DNA of 64,000 nt, from contig JBITNC010000001.1 of NCBI GenBank assembly GCA_050084985.1, forward strand, positions 114,514,001-114,578,000. Direction: 5' to 3'. Position numbers and translations under genes: made by a program. Under the pieces are notes generated by a model, which ran no database searches, had not been told where the DNA came from, and saw only the letters and a program-made list of their open reading frames with translations. The stretch comes from Nageia nagi. Taxonomy: Eukaryota > Pinophyta. The number at the start of each line of letters is the position of its first letter. Position 1 is the first letter of the stretch. Positions 23,332-36,158 of this stretch are shown one piece after another.

Positions 23332-24392
23332 AAACATGAACTCTATCCTTGACTTGTAATCATCATTTATCTTTAGTGATATCATATCCTATAAACTAAA
23401 CATCATTAATTGCATTTATCATCAAGAGTGCCTCATAATATTAATATTTTAGGATTCGATACTAGATCCTACTCCTCCTTTATGATCATCCAGTAGTGGA
23501 TACTTTGGGGTATGATAACAATCACTCATCTCCCACCATCAATATGCCTTATTTTTGTCATCACTTTTTGATAGCACTAGCATTATCTCCTCATGTGGCA
23601 TGAATATTCATCATAATATCATCTCATCATTTATTATATCATCATTATTGTGTCACATTATGCCATCCCCTATTCTATTATCATTTATATCATTATCATC
23701 ATTTTTCCCTCATCATTATCTTTGGACCAATTTCAACAAGTGTGCATTTCATCTTAGCATCATGATCATGTCATCATAGATAAATATCTTTGAGGTTCAT
23801 TTGAATCAACATCATTATCACTTTGCATGGGTCTCATTCCCAATGAATACGTAATCACTTAGGTCATAATCATCATTATCAAGTTTCCTTAAATCATTCC
23901 TTTGGAAGTGATCATTGATTGTTGACTATCATGGTTTTTTAGGGAAACATAGTCTTATGGAACAAGTTATAATGGCTTTGAGATGGATGAATCTCTTCGC
24001 TCACTTTATCATCATCAATTAATAAATGATCAAATATAATTTTATCATAATTAATTATCAATTCAAATAATTTATGATTTATCATTTGCCATATATTTTA
24101 TCATTTATCATGTCTTTAATCTTTCATCATGGAATCAAATCTCAATAAAATCATTTATTAGCAATCAATCTCTCTCTTTTATCAAATCAAATATTTGAGT
24201 TTCATATCAATATCATTGATTAATGAGAAACTTATCAATGACTTGATGATGTTTTTTTGACATCACCTTATTTTATTTTATTTAGGCTTAAGATATTAAC
24301 TATCTTGAAGTATAGCCAATATCTCATTGGCACTTTAGCATCTTAGCATCATATCATATATCATAACTTTAGCACCACAATATGTTATAGCC
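23332..24392. other. 3' UTR of element A, ATC-rich
   Basis: Non-coding sequence downstream of A's gag. About 23480-24120 is a degenerate low-complexity stretch of atc/tca triplets (for example catcattatcatc). The plus frame at 23555-23779 (Ser/Ile/His-rich) is a product of this triplet bias. Confidence 0.55.
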
Positions 24393-24505
24393 ATATTTAC
24401 CCTTGACATGATTGTATCAACTTTTATCATTTCCATATTATTTTTTATGGTACAAATTAGTTATGGCATGATAGTATTGGCATTGTTATATGTCATAGCC
24501 ATATG
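24393..24505. repeat. 105-bp array, left part (before element C)
   Basis: One unit of the array described at 29690-30742, starting tatttacccttgacatg and ending tcatagcca plus tatg, where element C is inserted. Element C's target copy atatg is 24501-24505. A partial further unit lies at about 24369-24392. Confidence 0.75.
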
Positions 24506-25218
24506 TGCAGACTCTAAATTATGCAAAATATAAATAAACACAATAAATAAATGGTCTATAATATACAATTGATTATAAATACTATACCAAATTATAGTAG
24601 ATATACATGAAAAATGTGCACTTGATATGAAGCATGTGTACAATCCTCAAAATCATATAGCAATGAATCTCTAGAGGACTACAATCGAACTTTAGATGAG
24701 CTCATAATGAATATTCACTAAAATGAAACCATGATTCATCCTCTAAAATTTAGACCTCCTGATATAGAAAGTGCACATTACTAGTTGAGTAGAAGTGACA
24801 TGCTACTGATAGCATAGGAATGCTTATTTCATGTTATGCATATGAGAGAGATATTTCAAATCTCAAAGTATAACAAATTCTTAAATATGGGTGGCATCAA
24901 GAGACAATGTTGGTTCAATGTTTATGACAACCATCTATTAGAGAGATCCGATAGGGATATCAACCTTCACCTCTCATATTTATAACCTACAAGGAAATAG
25001 AAAGGAGTGAGGTTGACATATAACAATAACAATAATCATTTTAATATTAAATATAACTTAAAATATAAACCATGGTATATGATATTACATTGGCCCTAGC
25101 ATATGGTATTGCAATATAATAGGATTTTATCTCAATTTATACATTATTACCTTTTAATCATTTAATACACTAAATATGATTTATTAAATAAATAATAAAT
25201 TATTTTTAAGCATATACA
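24506..25218 (-). repeat. 3' LTR of element C
   Basis: Plus-strand ends are tgcagac and gcatataca (both mutated from tgtaga and tctaca forms). Long matches to 28972-29689 include tagatatacatgaaaaatgt, gcaatgaatctctagagg and acaaggaaatagaaagga. Confidence 0.88.
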
Positions 25219-27419
25219 TTTTTCCTCTCTTTGGATATGTAATGAAAAGCATTGAAATTTCATAATCCAAATAAGTATAAAGAAGAGAAAAAGATTTTCA
25301 ATAGTAAAATAGACTTCCCTATTTTGATCAATATGTAGATATGGTATGTTGCTTGCCCCCTTTTGGTCTTGGTTTGCCCTAGCTCATGTTGCATTAAGTA
25401 AGCAAGTCAAAAATAGGAGTTCCTCTATGAGGTGAGTGGTTGATGCCAATCCTACCCACCCAAATAATACTTGTAGAACAAAACAACATATACCTGCATA
25501 AATCACATCCATGAAAGAATAAGCAATGTAAACAGCAAGGATGAAATTAATATAATATTCCATAATGCATAGACTACTATGACAAACAACTCATAGTCTA
25601 TGAAGAGTAAGTGTATGGGTTCTTTGTAATGCACCATGCTTGCAATATCCATGATTTAAAGACTACTATGATAGACAACTCATAATCTATAAATGGGTGC
25701 CCCGAAGGGTCTTTTTATAAATGGGTGACCGGAAGGGTCTTACCAAATATTCAAACATTCAATGGCCTTGCATTTCAATATTTCAATTTGCATAAATTTT
25801 CAATGTAAAATTCTCATCACTGGTGGTGTGGTATGCCTATAATTTTATGATCATATTTTCAATAATTTTGATCCCCATCCATAAAATATTGCACATGTAT
25901 GAAAAAAATTGAATAAACAAGAAGATATTGAATCAAATTCCAATATGCCACATTCAAAATAATTTATAGCAATTGTACATCATTGGTGGCATGAGATTTT
26001 CTATATCAAGTGCATAAATTTGAAATATATTCAATTAATAATCATATATATCATTTATTGATGTTTCCTAAATAAAATAACATTGCCATTTGCCATAAAT
26101 TTTCAAGATAAAATATAAACTAGCAATTTTGACCATGTATTCAATTCTTCCATGAAATAATAATATCACTCAAGAGAAAGAATCCATTCAATTGGAATTG
26201 AAATTAACCATTAAGATATGAAATACTTCATATATAATGCAATAATGTTGTATAATACCATATTTTCAATGATACAATGGTCTTGAATTTCAATAGTAAA
26301 ACATGCATTTTATTTGAAATAGTAATCATAAGAATAGCATATGCAATGTTCACTTTTCATACCAAATATTCAAAGAAGTAATAGTGGTCTTAATTAATCA
26401 ATGAAATTTTTTTAATGAATACCATAAATAATATCAAAACATGTGAGATTATATACCTTACCTTGTCGTACGTTTATGCCCCATGAATGGGCAATTTTTG
26501 CACTTTTTGATTCTAAATTTTGAATTTTTTGCCTTTTGATTTTCAATATCTGAATTCTATCATGCCCCTAGCTAAAAGTGAAATTGCCCCTAGCTGAGTC
26601 TATATCCAATTTTCTTGATTTATTTTATTTATTTATTTATTTCCATTTTTTCAATGAAATGCAACTATTATACGATGCAATGGCTAGATATAAGATCACC
26701 CTATACATGAAGCATTTGATTAGCATGGCAAATTTAAAAAAAAAAAAAAAACTAAAGAGAGATAAAGAAAATATTTGATGAAATAAAAAGCCACATTGAA
26801 ATAATGAGGATGAAAAAGATGAAAAGAGAAAATAAGAAGCAAAAGAATATGATATAATAGATGATTATGGGAAGATAGCATGATTAAAAACTTGATAAAA
26901 TTTGTCAAGTTAATAAATATGCATGCAATGGACTAACTCATGATATGCAACCTATATGAAATGCATCTTATATGATATGCATCCTATATGATATGAAAAA
27001 TTAGAAACTATAGCACATGAAGGGGTGGTGGAACCCCCATAATATTAGCATATTTTGTTAGGAAAAGTAGAGTTTCTTTATCTAGATTATCCTTTGCATT
27101 TTCAAATTATGAATTGCTACTCTCTCAAGAAAATCAATAAATTGAATTTGTAGTTTTGGAGGATTTTTGTTGAAGTCTTGCAAACTCTCATTAAGGAGTA
27201 AAGTCTTTACTTGATATTTTTCAAAAGGTCAATCTTTTTTTTTCTATATTCTTGTAATTGAATCTCAACTGTATCTAACTGAACTAAAATTTTTCCTATG
27301 TTTTCTTGACTAGTTGAATGTGTAGAACAAGAACTATCATTTACATTACTATTTTCATGTCATTGGAGGCCTTCAAACAATATGGCATGTCATTGATGGT
27401 GTGCATCCTCATCATAGTT
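25219..27419 (-). other. 3' non-coding part of element C with tandem repeats
   Basis: On the minus strand this lies between gag and the 3' LTR. About 25565-25690 has two copies of a piece reading agactactatga(c/t)a(a/g)acaactcat. 25688-25743 has two copies of ataaatgggtg(c/a)cc(c/g)gaagggtctt. The word catcactggtggtgtgg recurs in varied form near 25977. A purine tract (agagaggaaaaa on the minus strand, 25219-25232) adjoins the 3' LTR. The plus frame at 26578-26778 has no family motif. Confidence 0.55.
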
Positions 27420-28430
27420 GTCCTAAAATTTCACAATTTGATTTTCACTCCTTGAATCTAAAGTATGGTAAGGGAGCTGATATTTACCTTGTGCAATCAT
27501 GTCTAAAATTACAACCTTCAAATCATGACAAGAATTTGTAGCATGATCCTTTATTTGGTGATAAGTGCAATAAGTATCCTCATTTCCCATTGGAACATTA
27601 TCATCTTGGGTTGATCTTTCCATTGGCATCAATAACCCATTTTTTATCAAATCTCTAAAAATAGACCTTGGCTAATTTCCACTAAGTATCTTGAACTTGG
27701 GGGTCTCTTGATCAAGTGGTGGGGAACAATTGGGGGCATCTTGTTTAGGTGTTTTAACAATGTGGGCATCTTATGTTTTTAATGTTTCCTAAGATGTTAC
27801 CTTTTGCCAACATTATTTTGGTTTTACTTGTTGAGATGGAATTTAAATTTGAGGGTTGGGTTGTGGTTTTGGTTGGTGTTTTAGTTGTGGTTTCAAAGGA
27901 TAAGGTGTTTGATTTTGTTATTATTGTATAATTTCCTTATCAAAAATTTTCATACAATATTGCCTAGCATATGGATCTTCTAATAATTTATCTAATTATT
28001 TCCTTAGAGATGCATGATATTTTTCTTTCAACTCAAGATCATTATAAATGTCAAACATCTAAGAAGGATTGGCTGACATATGATCTTTAATTTTTTTAAA
28101 TTGATATTGAGATGTCAATTTTGTAAATGCAATATCATACAATTCAAAATTATCCATAGCATCCATATTTAAATATGCATTACAATCAAATTTAGCCATA
28201 TAATTATCATCATAAATATCATTATCATGCACTCTAATGCACTCTATTTTATATATCATTTTGCATATCATCATTTGCAAAAGTTAAGCATGAGGTTGGT
28301 AAACTTAGTTCATCAGAAGATTTTCTATTATGCATAACATCCATATGTTTAGCCATTTTTTTTTAGGAGGAGGTGTAAATAAATCACTTATCATAGTCAA
28401 ATGTTCAAACAAACCATATTTAGATGCCAT
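27420..28430 (-). pseudogene. gag: Element C gag relic (ends only)
   Basis: A possible start is MASKYGLFEHLTMISDLF at 28430. Next come KFDCNAYLNMDAMD and TKLTSQYQFKKIKDHM (28280-28059), then a Gln/Pro-rich linker. At 27650-27423 the frame reads LIKNGLLMPME, NVPMGNEDTYCTYHQIKDH and NSCHDLKVVILDMI. This is homologous to element D's gag C-terminus at 53262-53440 (LMKKGLLHPLEK, FETYYAYHQ) and carries the CxxHxxxxHxxxxC metal-binding pattern. The LFPxSL capsid core is absent. Several stops. Confidence 0.7.
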
Positions 28431-28957
28431 ATCTATGAGAAAATGCAAGAAGATGCAAAAAATATTTTTATATGAAAACCTCAAGAAATATTGATCAAAA
28501 GGCATTTAATAAGCTCAAATTAATATAAAAAAGTTACCTACTATGATGAACTATGGGTTTGGCAAGTTTTGAACATGAAACAAGTCACCAAATAGTTGCA
28601 AAATATTTCACATTTTATGATTTTTAAATGTGATTTTTTTTGCAACACTATTTTCAAAATCACTCAAAATATGCAAATCTAGACCTAGAAAAATTCTCTA
28701 ATTATATTTATCTATGGTTTGGAAAAAGTTTCTAATGCTAAATCCCAACATATTGAAGAAAATGACCTCCAAAAATTGGGTTTTTCTATAGTGACATTTT
28801 TCAAGAATGTTTTTTTTCAAAGCAATAAAATTTTCTAAATTTGGATAAAATTAACTCAACCAAAAAAAAGAAAATAAAACCACGGGTTTCTAATGCAAGA
28901 CTCCTTGAAAAAAGTGATACCCTAAAATAACAAATTCTAGGGTTTGTAAGATACATT

Positions 28958-28968
28958 GGGGTTCACCA
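28958..28968 (-). promoter_or_regulatory. Primer-binding site of element C
   Basis: On the minus strand the 5' LTR end tctaca is followed by ttt and then tggtgaacccc, the same spacing and core as element D. It fits the complement of the tRNA-Trp 3' end with late mismatches. Confidence 0.68.
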
Positions 28969-28971
28969 AAA

Positions 28972-29689
28972 TGTAGACCCTAAATTGTACAAATTATACA
29001 TAAATATAATTAAATAAATGGTCTACAATATACAATTGAATATATAAAAAATACTATATCAGATCATAGTAGATATACATGAAAAATGTGCACCTGATAT
29101 GAACCGTGTGTATAATCCTCAAAAGCATATAGCAATGAATCTCTAGAGGGCTACAATCAAAATTTAGATGAGCTCATAATGAATATTCACTAGAATGAAA
29201 TGATGAGCTATCATTTGATATTTGGACCTCTCTATATAGAAAGCACATGTCATTGGTTGTGTAGAAGTGGCATGCCACTAATAGCATAGGAATGTCTATT
29301 TCATGTTGTGCGTAAGGGAGAGATAGTTCAAAGCTCAGAGTATAACAAATTCTCAAAGATAGGTGGCATCATGAGACATTGTCAGTTCAATGTTTGGGAT
29401 AACCACCCATCAGAGAGATCTAATAGGATGTCAATCTTCACCTCCTACATTTATAACCTACAAGGAAATAGAAAGGAGTGATACTGACATATAGCAATAA
29501 CAATAATCATTTTAATATTTAAGATAACTTAAAATATAAACCATGGTATATGATATTACATTAACCCTAGCATATGGTATTACAATATAATGGCATTTTA
29601 TCTTGATTTATACAATATTACCTTTTAATCATTTAATGAACTAAATATGATTTATTAAATAAATAATAAATCATTTTTAGGCATCTACA
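28972..29689 (-). repeat. 5' LTR of element C
   Basis: Plus-strand ends tgtagac and gcatctaca give intact tgtaga...tctaca-type ends. It is 718 bp against 713 bp for the partner, and is followed by the TSD atatg. The minus frame at 29174-29356 lies inside it and is not a gene. Confidence 0.9.
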
Positions 29690-30742
29690 ATATGTACCCT
29701 CAACATGACTATGTCAATTTTTATCCTACTCCCTCTATTTAGTATAGATTATTTACAAAATGAAAGTGTTAGCACCATGAGGTGTTATAACCATATGTAA
29801 CCTCAATATGACTATATTGGCTTTTATCTTATTCCCTTTATCTAGTATAGATTGGTTACAATATGATAATATTGGCACTATGAGGTGTTATAACCATATG
29901 TACCCTCGATACAACTATATCAAATTTTATCCTATCCCCTTTTTTTGGTACATATTGGTTAGGACATGATAGTATTGGCACCATGGGGAGTTATAGACAT
30001 ATGTACCCTTGACATGACTATGTCATCTTTATTATTATCATTCCTATTATGGTACAAACATGTTATGATATGAAAATATTGGCAGTGTGAGGTGTTATAG
30101 CCATATGTATCTTCAACATGATTATATCATCTTTATCATTATCATTTTCTTTTGTTGTGGTATGGATTGGTTATAATGCGATAATGTTGGCATCATGAGG
30201 TGTTATATCCATGTGTACCCTTAATAAGATAATTTCATTTTTATTATTATCATTCTATTTTATTATGGTATAGACTCGTTACAACATAATAATGTTAGAA
30301 CTATGAGGTGTTATAACCATATGTACCCTTGATACAACTATGTTGACTAATTTACTCTATCTTCTTTATTATGGTATAGATTGGTTATAGCATGATAGTG
30401 TTGGCATCGTGAGGTGTTATAGCCATATGTATCCTTGACATGATTGTGTTAACTTTTATCATTTCTATCTTGTTTGTTACGGTATAGAGTGATTAAGATA
30501 TGATAGTGTTGGCATCATGAGGTGTTATAGCCATATGTACCCTCGATATGACTATGTCATATTTTATCATCTCTTGTTATTATAGTATAGATTTTTTATG
30601 GCACAATAATGTTAGCACCATGAGATGTTATAGCCATATGTATCCTTGACATGACTATATCATCTTGTTCATCATATCCTTTTGCTTACATTACAAACTA
30701 ATTATGATAGGATATCCTTGGGACCATAAGGTGTTATAACTA
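29690..30742. repeat. Tandem array of about 105 bp, ten units
   Basis: Units begin near 29691, 29794, 29897, 30000, 30104, 30212, 30320, 30426, 30534 and 30637, with an eleventh start at 30743; periods are 103-108 bp. Each reads roughly tatgtacccttgacatgact, then atgtcat-tttatcatt, tatggtatagattggtta, and gttggcaccatgaggtgtta with tagcca. It lies in the 3' UTR of element A and continues from 24393, interrupted by element C. No coding capacity. The family of short satellites born in LTR-element 3' UTRs is the obvious comparison. Confidence 0.9.
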
Positions 30743-30818
30743 TACGTACCCTTCAAATTACTATTTTAGAATTTTACATCACATTGCACACATTAACACT
30801 TTGATCATTTTCATTATC

Positions 30819-31015
30819 TTTGCTTTCCATTCAACATGGGATAAATATATCTTTTGGGGATATCTCTTTTGCTTTCCATTTGTCATGGGGTAAAGTTATC
30901 CTCTAGCATTATTCACCTTGCTTTCCATTCAACATGGGGTAACATTCTATCATTATTATTTTTTGCTTTCCATTAAGAATGGAGAAAGATTTGTCTTTGT
31001 TTTTTATTTCTTTCT
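30819..31015. repeat. Tandem array of about 48 bp, four units
   Basis: Four units begin with tgctttccat at 30821, 30870, 30919 and 30964, each followed by a form of tcaacatggggtaaa. It is a second array in the 3' UTR of element A, downstream of the 105-bp array. Confidence 0.75.
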
Positions 31016-31445
31016 ATTTATCCTATGGTAAGACCATCATGATGTTCTTTAGCATATTCATTTGCAATAAGTTCGATACTACTATTATTTTTTTGCTTTG
31101 GATTCTATTCATCATAAGATAAAGTTTCATTTTGGTAGCATGATCATATATTTGATCATGAGTTATCTCAAGTCTTGATCATTTAGCATAGCATTTATTT
31201 GGTCATATTTTCATTGATCATATCATTTGATATCATCTAGTATTTTTCCTTTAGCATGTGGTAGGTTTACATGCCTCCACATCCCCTTTATGCGTCAATA
31301 AAATACCATTAGATATTGATCATTAATAATCATTATCAATATCTTGTTGATAATTATCATTTATAATTATCATATTTCATCATCTCATCATCATCATTTC
31401 CCCTTTTGCTTTTGATTTGAGTCTCACACCTTGCAAAACTCATCT
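31016..31445. other. 3' UTR of element A, remainder
   Basis: AT-rich, with atcattatca-type triplet runs around 31310-31400. Nothing recognised. Confidence 0.4.
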
Positions 31446-31459
31446 CAAAAGGGGGCATC
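31446..31459 (+). promoter_or_regulatory. Polypurine tract of element A
   Basis: caaaagggggcatc directly precedes the 3' LTR. Such a tract primes plus-strand DNA synthesis, and it fixes the element on the plus strand. Confidence 0.75.
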
Positions 31460-32254
31460 TATAAGCACCTTAAAATTACCTCTTGCCCTTGATCATTTTG
31501 CATCTTGGTGTTTTTTTCCAGTCACTCCATCATATTCATTTATGACCTTATATGTCAAGCATTGAACTGGTATACCAATTTCCCTATCTAATTGATCAGT
31601 TAGCTTACTAATCGGCCAACCAATCTTATGTCAAATCTATAAAGTAAAATTTGAAATATTATTTTCTCTCTCTTGGACATTCAAATCCTTTCAGCTTTTT
31701 ACCATTACTAACCTTACTCTCTTTCCCAACCAAATACTTAAGCACTATCCCAATCCCTAAACACCTCTAAAACTCCCCATCACATGTTTTGATCATCCTT
31801 GCAAATGTTGGAGAGAATTGGGGAGCATTGGGGGCTATCTTGGATCCATTAGAGAACTTGTATCCTTAGTATATAATATTTTTATGTATTTGTTTGAGCA
31901 TGTAGTTATTTGTTAGGCTAGATTCATGGTACTAGTTTAGCTTATTTTTATCATTTTTCATACAATAGTATGAGCATATCACCTTCCATTTCAGGTATTT
32001 TCTTTCTTAATAATGTCTATTTGATTATGGAATATGGATTCTACATTCCATCAAGGAGGTTTAACACCTTTCTTTGAGCACACTTGAGGCTCTTAAGGGA
32101 CTAGAGTGTTGATACCCCCATTAGCATTTATCTTCATGTAGGTCTACAACATCCCTTCATCATTTTGTTAGAAGATAAAATCTAGCAATAGTATTGCTAG
32201 TGCAACCTTGATCCCTCTTGTGTGGAGAGGGGTTGCCACTTCAATTTTTCCACA
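31460..32254 (+). repeat. 3' LTR of element A
   Basis: Starts tataagcaccttaaaatta and ends tttttccaca. Matches 7835-8631 along its length. Followed by taatc, the imperfect target copy. Confidence 0.85.
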
Positions 32255-35200
32255 TAATCTCCCCAAAACCATTAAGTTTTTAGGTATATTTTGAGAAGAT
32301 ATTGGTAGTAATTTCATAGGGTTATATTCTCAAATAACAAGTATCTCTTTTTATATTTCATTTGGTACATGTTAGATCTATGATTTTTATGTTCACTTAT
32401 TATCTTTTACTGTATATTTCTTGTATGCTCTAAATATCATATTAAACTTGTATTGTCACATCTCTCCTTTTTAATTTCTATTTTTATTTTGTAGGAAAAT
32501 AATATTATGTATCATTATAAATATCATTTTATTTGTCTACATATTCAATGAGTCATAATTTAGTAAATATAATATCCAAAGCATATATTCTAATTACTAA
32601 AAAGATGTCAGAAGAGATAACATTAAGATAGATAATGTAATATAAATAACATCATATAAAGATTCAAATAAATCTTAAGCATGGTGAAAATATTTTATAA
32701 GGTAAATGATTTAGGAATTAAACTAAAAATATAATAATTTTATATATTTTTGAATACTTGTAGGGTTCTCAAGGTATCCAATGTTGTTTGATGTATGAAG
32801 TTGTAGGACATAAATGTTTCAAATGTTTATAAGGTAAATATATATCAAATGATCATATATATAATATAAATAAAGCATGGTATTTATTTTAGGATGTTAA
32901 TATTTAATATCATGAGATAGTCAAAAAATTTGAATTTAGTAATTTAAATTGAATGATATGAATTAGTTTATTTAGGTTTTGATGATGAATAGAAAAGATT
33001 AACTTTAACTAAGCTTTAAATTAAAAATAAAGATAGATAAATCAATAAAGCTAAAATTGGTAAAATCAATGAATCCATGGGTATAATTAGATAATACTGA
33101 GTTAATTATGGTTGTACTCAAACAGTAAATATTTCGTTTTACCAAAAGAATAGGGATTAGTATAAATTTCCTAAAATTTGGTGCCTTTAAAGTTTTATTC
33201 TTACAAATATATTTGAATCTTTTTTTCTCTTTATGTTAGGGATACTTATCCAAAACTATTCTATAATTTTAATACATAATTCAAGTTCAAATACAACAAC
33301 ACAAAACTATAATTGGACATAAGATATTTACCTTGGTTCACCTAATGTGGGCTACATATAACAAAATAAGAGTCACACCTCCTTCTATATTATTGTTTAC
33401 ACACCTTGGAACAAATGGCACATTAGAATCAATATGTATGGAGCTCTTACAACTTTAAACCATAATGTAGTATTAAAATACCATGGGCATAATACCATGT
33501 GTTACAACCACCCATACCCACAAATCATGGGCTAAACCACCCATCATCGTATTTTGGTGATACCTTGGAAATTCCATTGACACCATAGAAAATCTTAGGT
33601 GAATCTTGGTAAGGGCCTTGTGTACAATACTTCAACTACAAAGGATAAGACATATCCAACAAATATTTATAGAATATATTAAATGTACTTGTTAAATTTC
33701 TTTAGATTTAAGTATTCCTTCATTAATAAGTTTTACAAATTCTATTTTTTAGATTTATACATATATTTATAGAATGATTTGTTGATCAATTTTAGGTAAT
33801 ATAGGATATTTTCACCTATTTAGGTTACCTTATGCTAAATTATAGGATCCTTTGAACAAACTAGTAGTGATGGGGCTATGCCTACTAGATGATCTCCATA
33901 TAAGGTTAGTTCCTGTAACTAATAATAAAGGTTAAAAGTTAGAAATGTATAGGGTTTAGATAAATAAGTTATAGCTTATGCTAACCACTCAAGGTACACA
34001 ACAAAATTATATAGACACAAGGAAAAAAATCTATCATTCATGATATCACTGATATCAAAGAAATAGATTAAACTAACATGCATTCACAAACATAAAGAAA
34101 GAATATAACAATCATAATATATATTAAAGGGAAAATAATCATTTCATTATATATGTAAAGAAGTTTTAAAAATGGTGTGAAGGGAAAATGTTGAATTATA
34201 TTTTCAACATATTTAACCTATAACTTTCTACTATGTATAAATAATTCAATATTTATACATATTAAGCACTATTGTATTTTTGACATATTTACAAGTAAGA
34301 TTCTTTCTACTTCTAATAAATGCTTAGGAAATCCTATCTCTAGATATTTACAATTAGAAATATTGAACTAATTAATATTAGATCACCACCTAATACTTTG
34401 CAAGATTTGAATGCCATTTGTATGAATCATAAAAAGCTTCATTAAATATTTATTGAATAGCTTTGAATGTTGCCATCTTGATTTGTGATTTGCTCTCTAT
34501 TGATTTGCAAGAAGATAAAAAGATCAAATATGTGATATAATAATACTTTTATGGCTTTTAAAAATCTTCCAAGAGAGAATTTATTTATCTTCAAATGATT
34601 AGTGTGATGATAATGAATGTTTCACATATTTCAAATTTTTTTCTTTGTTCTTCTCTCTTATTCTACAAAAATATCTAGCTAGTCAAGATTCAAATTTCTA
34701 GTTATGATGGATTTATCATAGGAGTCTTATAACCAAGATATATATCGCTAAAGTCTATTTTTTTGAAAGTTGGTTTTTAATCATGTGATATATCTATCTT
34801 GGAATTTGGATCAAATAATGACTTTTGTGATAGCAAACGGGTTTGGCTATCTAGGACTTCATGTCAAAGAAAGTCTCAAAGAATACTAAATGTTGGTTTT
34901 GATTCAAGACTTAATGTACAATAAAAGAATATTTTATAAGCATTTATCAAGGATGAATTTAGGCTAAAATAAGTAAAAAATAAAAAAAATAGAATAATGT
35001 AAAAATACATTGAATGATGAGAAATCATCATGACCTTTTTGTAAGTGATACACATGATATTTATTTTTTTTAAGGAAGGAAGTAAATCCATTATTAAAAT
35101 CTTAATTTTTAGTTGGTTTGGTCTCAATTATCTTCTATTATTAGAGGAATTCTAAAATATTTTTATGTAGTTTTGGAAATCTCATTTGTTATTCCCTTTT

Positions 35201-35466
35201 TATTTATGAATTCATTGGGTGAAACCTAAAGTTGGTTCAACTATGATGTTGTTTTTGAAATATTCTTATTAATTTTGATTTCCTATTGGTTTTACTATTG
35301 ATCAAAGAGGAATATCATAAGTCTCTAGTTTCAAGTATTATTTTATCAACAATAATAATCTAATCTATAACTATGATCAAATATTTTTTTGATTTATTAT
35401 AACACATATTATCAAAGGTGTTGATTATATTTTAAACAAATATATCTTGGATATCTTGGTGAAGAA

Positions 35467-35512
<46 letters not shown>

Positions 35513-35640
35513 TATGATACATGATTATATGAAGGCTTGGAAATGCAATCTTTGATCTTCTCTACATTGAGATGAGTTAGAATTTTGGTGAATCAAGTAT
35601 AAAGAAAAATGATTTGGCTTAAGAATATATTTTTTTATGT
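32255..35640. other. Intergenic AT-rich DNA
   Basis: No gene is recognised. About 33300-33640 is less AT-rich and contains ccttggttcacctaatgtgg and gctacata, a phrase that resembles repeats I associate with plant retroelements, but no ends or target duplication were found. A (TA)n run occupies 35469-35519. The minus frame at 34876-35127 has no family motif. Confidence 0.45.
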
Positions 35641-35649
35641 ATGATTATG

Positions 35650-35880
35650 AGGTAAACTACTCTAAGAACCCCCTCATGACTGCTAGTAGGGTAAACATTT
35701 AAGGTCTCTTCCATCCACTTGGAGGCTATGAAAAAATAGTTCAATTATAGCCAAATTGTAGTTGATCCAAAGATCCACTACAATTTCGTTGGATGAACAA
35801 GAGTGATTCGAACTTGAAACCTCATAGAGGAAAATCAAATCATTTAACCATCACGTTTTCCCCTTAGGGATGATTTGGCT
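35650..35880 (-). repeat. Possible tRNA-derived SINE
   Basis: On the minus strand the segment reads gtgatggttaaatgatttga, then gaggtttcaagttcgaatca. These resemble a Pol III A box and B box (GGTTCGAATCC-type) at about the right spacing. The rest is a unique-looking body with an internal near-palindrome (caactacaatttggctat and its approximate complement). No poly-A tail or target duplication was settled, so the call is tentative. Confidence 0.4.
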
Positions 35881-36158
35881 TGAGATATAAGGGCTCATAT
35901 ATGAATTAATTTTTTTTAGATATTTGAGAGATGATTGTTATTTATTAGTTCACATTATCTAAGAAAGTATAAAACTGACAAAGAGGATTATACTTTAAAG
36001 ATTTGGTTACGTGGAGACTAGGGTTAAGTTTGTTGTTATTAGGAATGGAAATTTTGGCTTAGTTATTAAGTAATAATATGGTTAGGTTGAGTTATCACTT
36101 GACTAAGGAATCATAGGTTTTTTTAGAGAATCACATAAGAGGTCCATATTTTGTTTGA

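Larger units (their letters stand above)
24506..29689 (-). mobile_element. Element C: gag-only LTR element inside A
   Basis: Two LTRs in direct orientation (24506-25218 and 28972-29689) with a perfect TSD atatg (24501-24505, 29690-29694). PBS, gag and purine tract all read on the minus strand, so the right copy is the 5' LTR. It is 5.2 kb. Only N- and C-terminal gag parts are visible; the gag core and all pol domains are missing. Its 5' LTR starts tgtagatgcctaaaaatga, nearly the same as element D (tgtagatgcctcaaaatga), and it shares D's PBS. It probably depended on a D-like partner (inference). Confidence 0.9.
7835..32254 (+). mobile_element. Element A: nested gag-only Ty3/gypsy-type LTR element
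   Basis: This is a pair of about 795-bp LTRs in direct orientation (7835-8631 and 31460-32254) enclosing a plus-strand gag relic, 3' tandem arrays and a purine tract next to the 3' LTR. The target-site copies are imperfect: caatc (7830-7834) and taatc (32255-32259). Two later elements sit inside it: B (10337-21385) within gag and C (24506-29689) within a tandem array. Without these it would be about 8.2 kb. No protease, RT, RNase H or integrase motif was found, so it is non-autonomous. No convincing primer-binding site follows the 5' LTR. The LTR pairing is strong. Assignment to the Tat group rests on gag and layout and is inference. Confidence 0.85.

Noticed and set aside
23480-24120. Regular catcat/atcatt spacing that might suggest an array of CRISPR type
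   Set aside because: It is degenerate triplet bias without conserved repeats and spacers, and this is plant DNA.
33300-33640. Segment with ccttggttcacctaatgtgg, resembling common plant repeats
   Set aside because: No ends, target duplication or second copy in the window were found.
35469-35519. (TA)n run as a promoter or origin element
   Set aside because: It is a plain microsatellite with no gene nearby.
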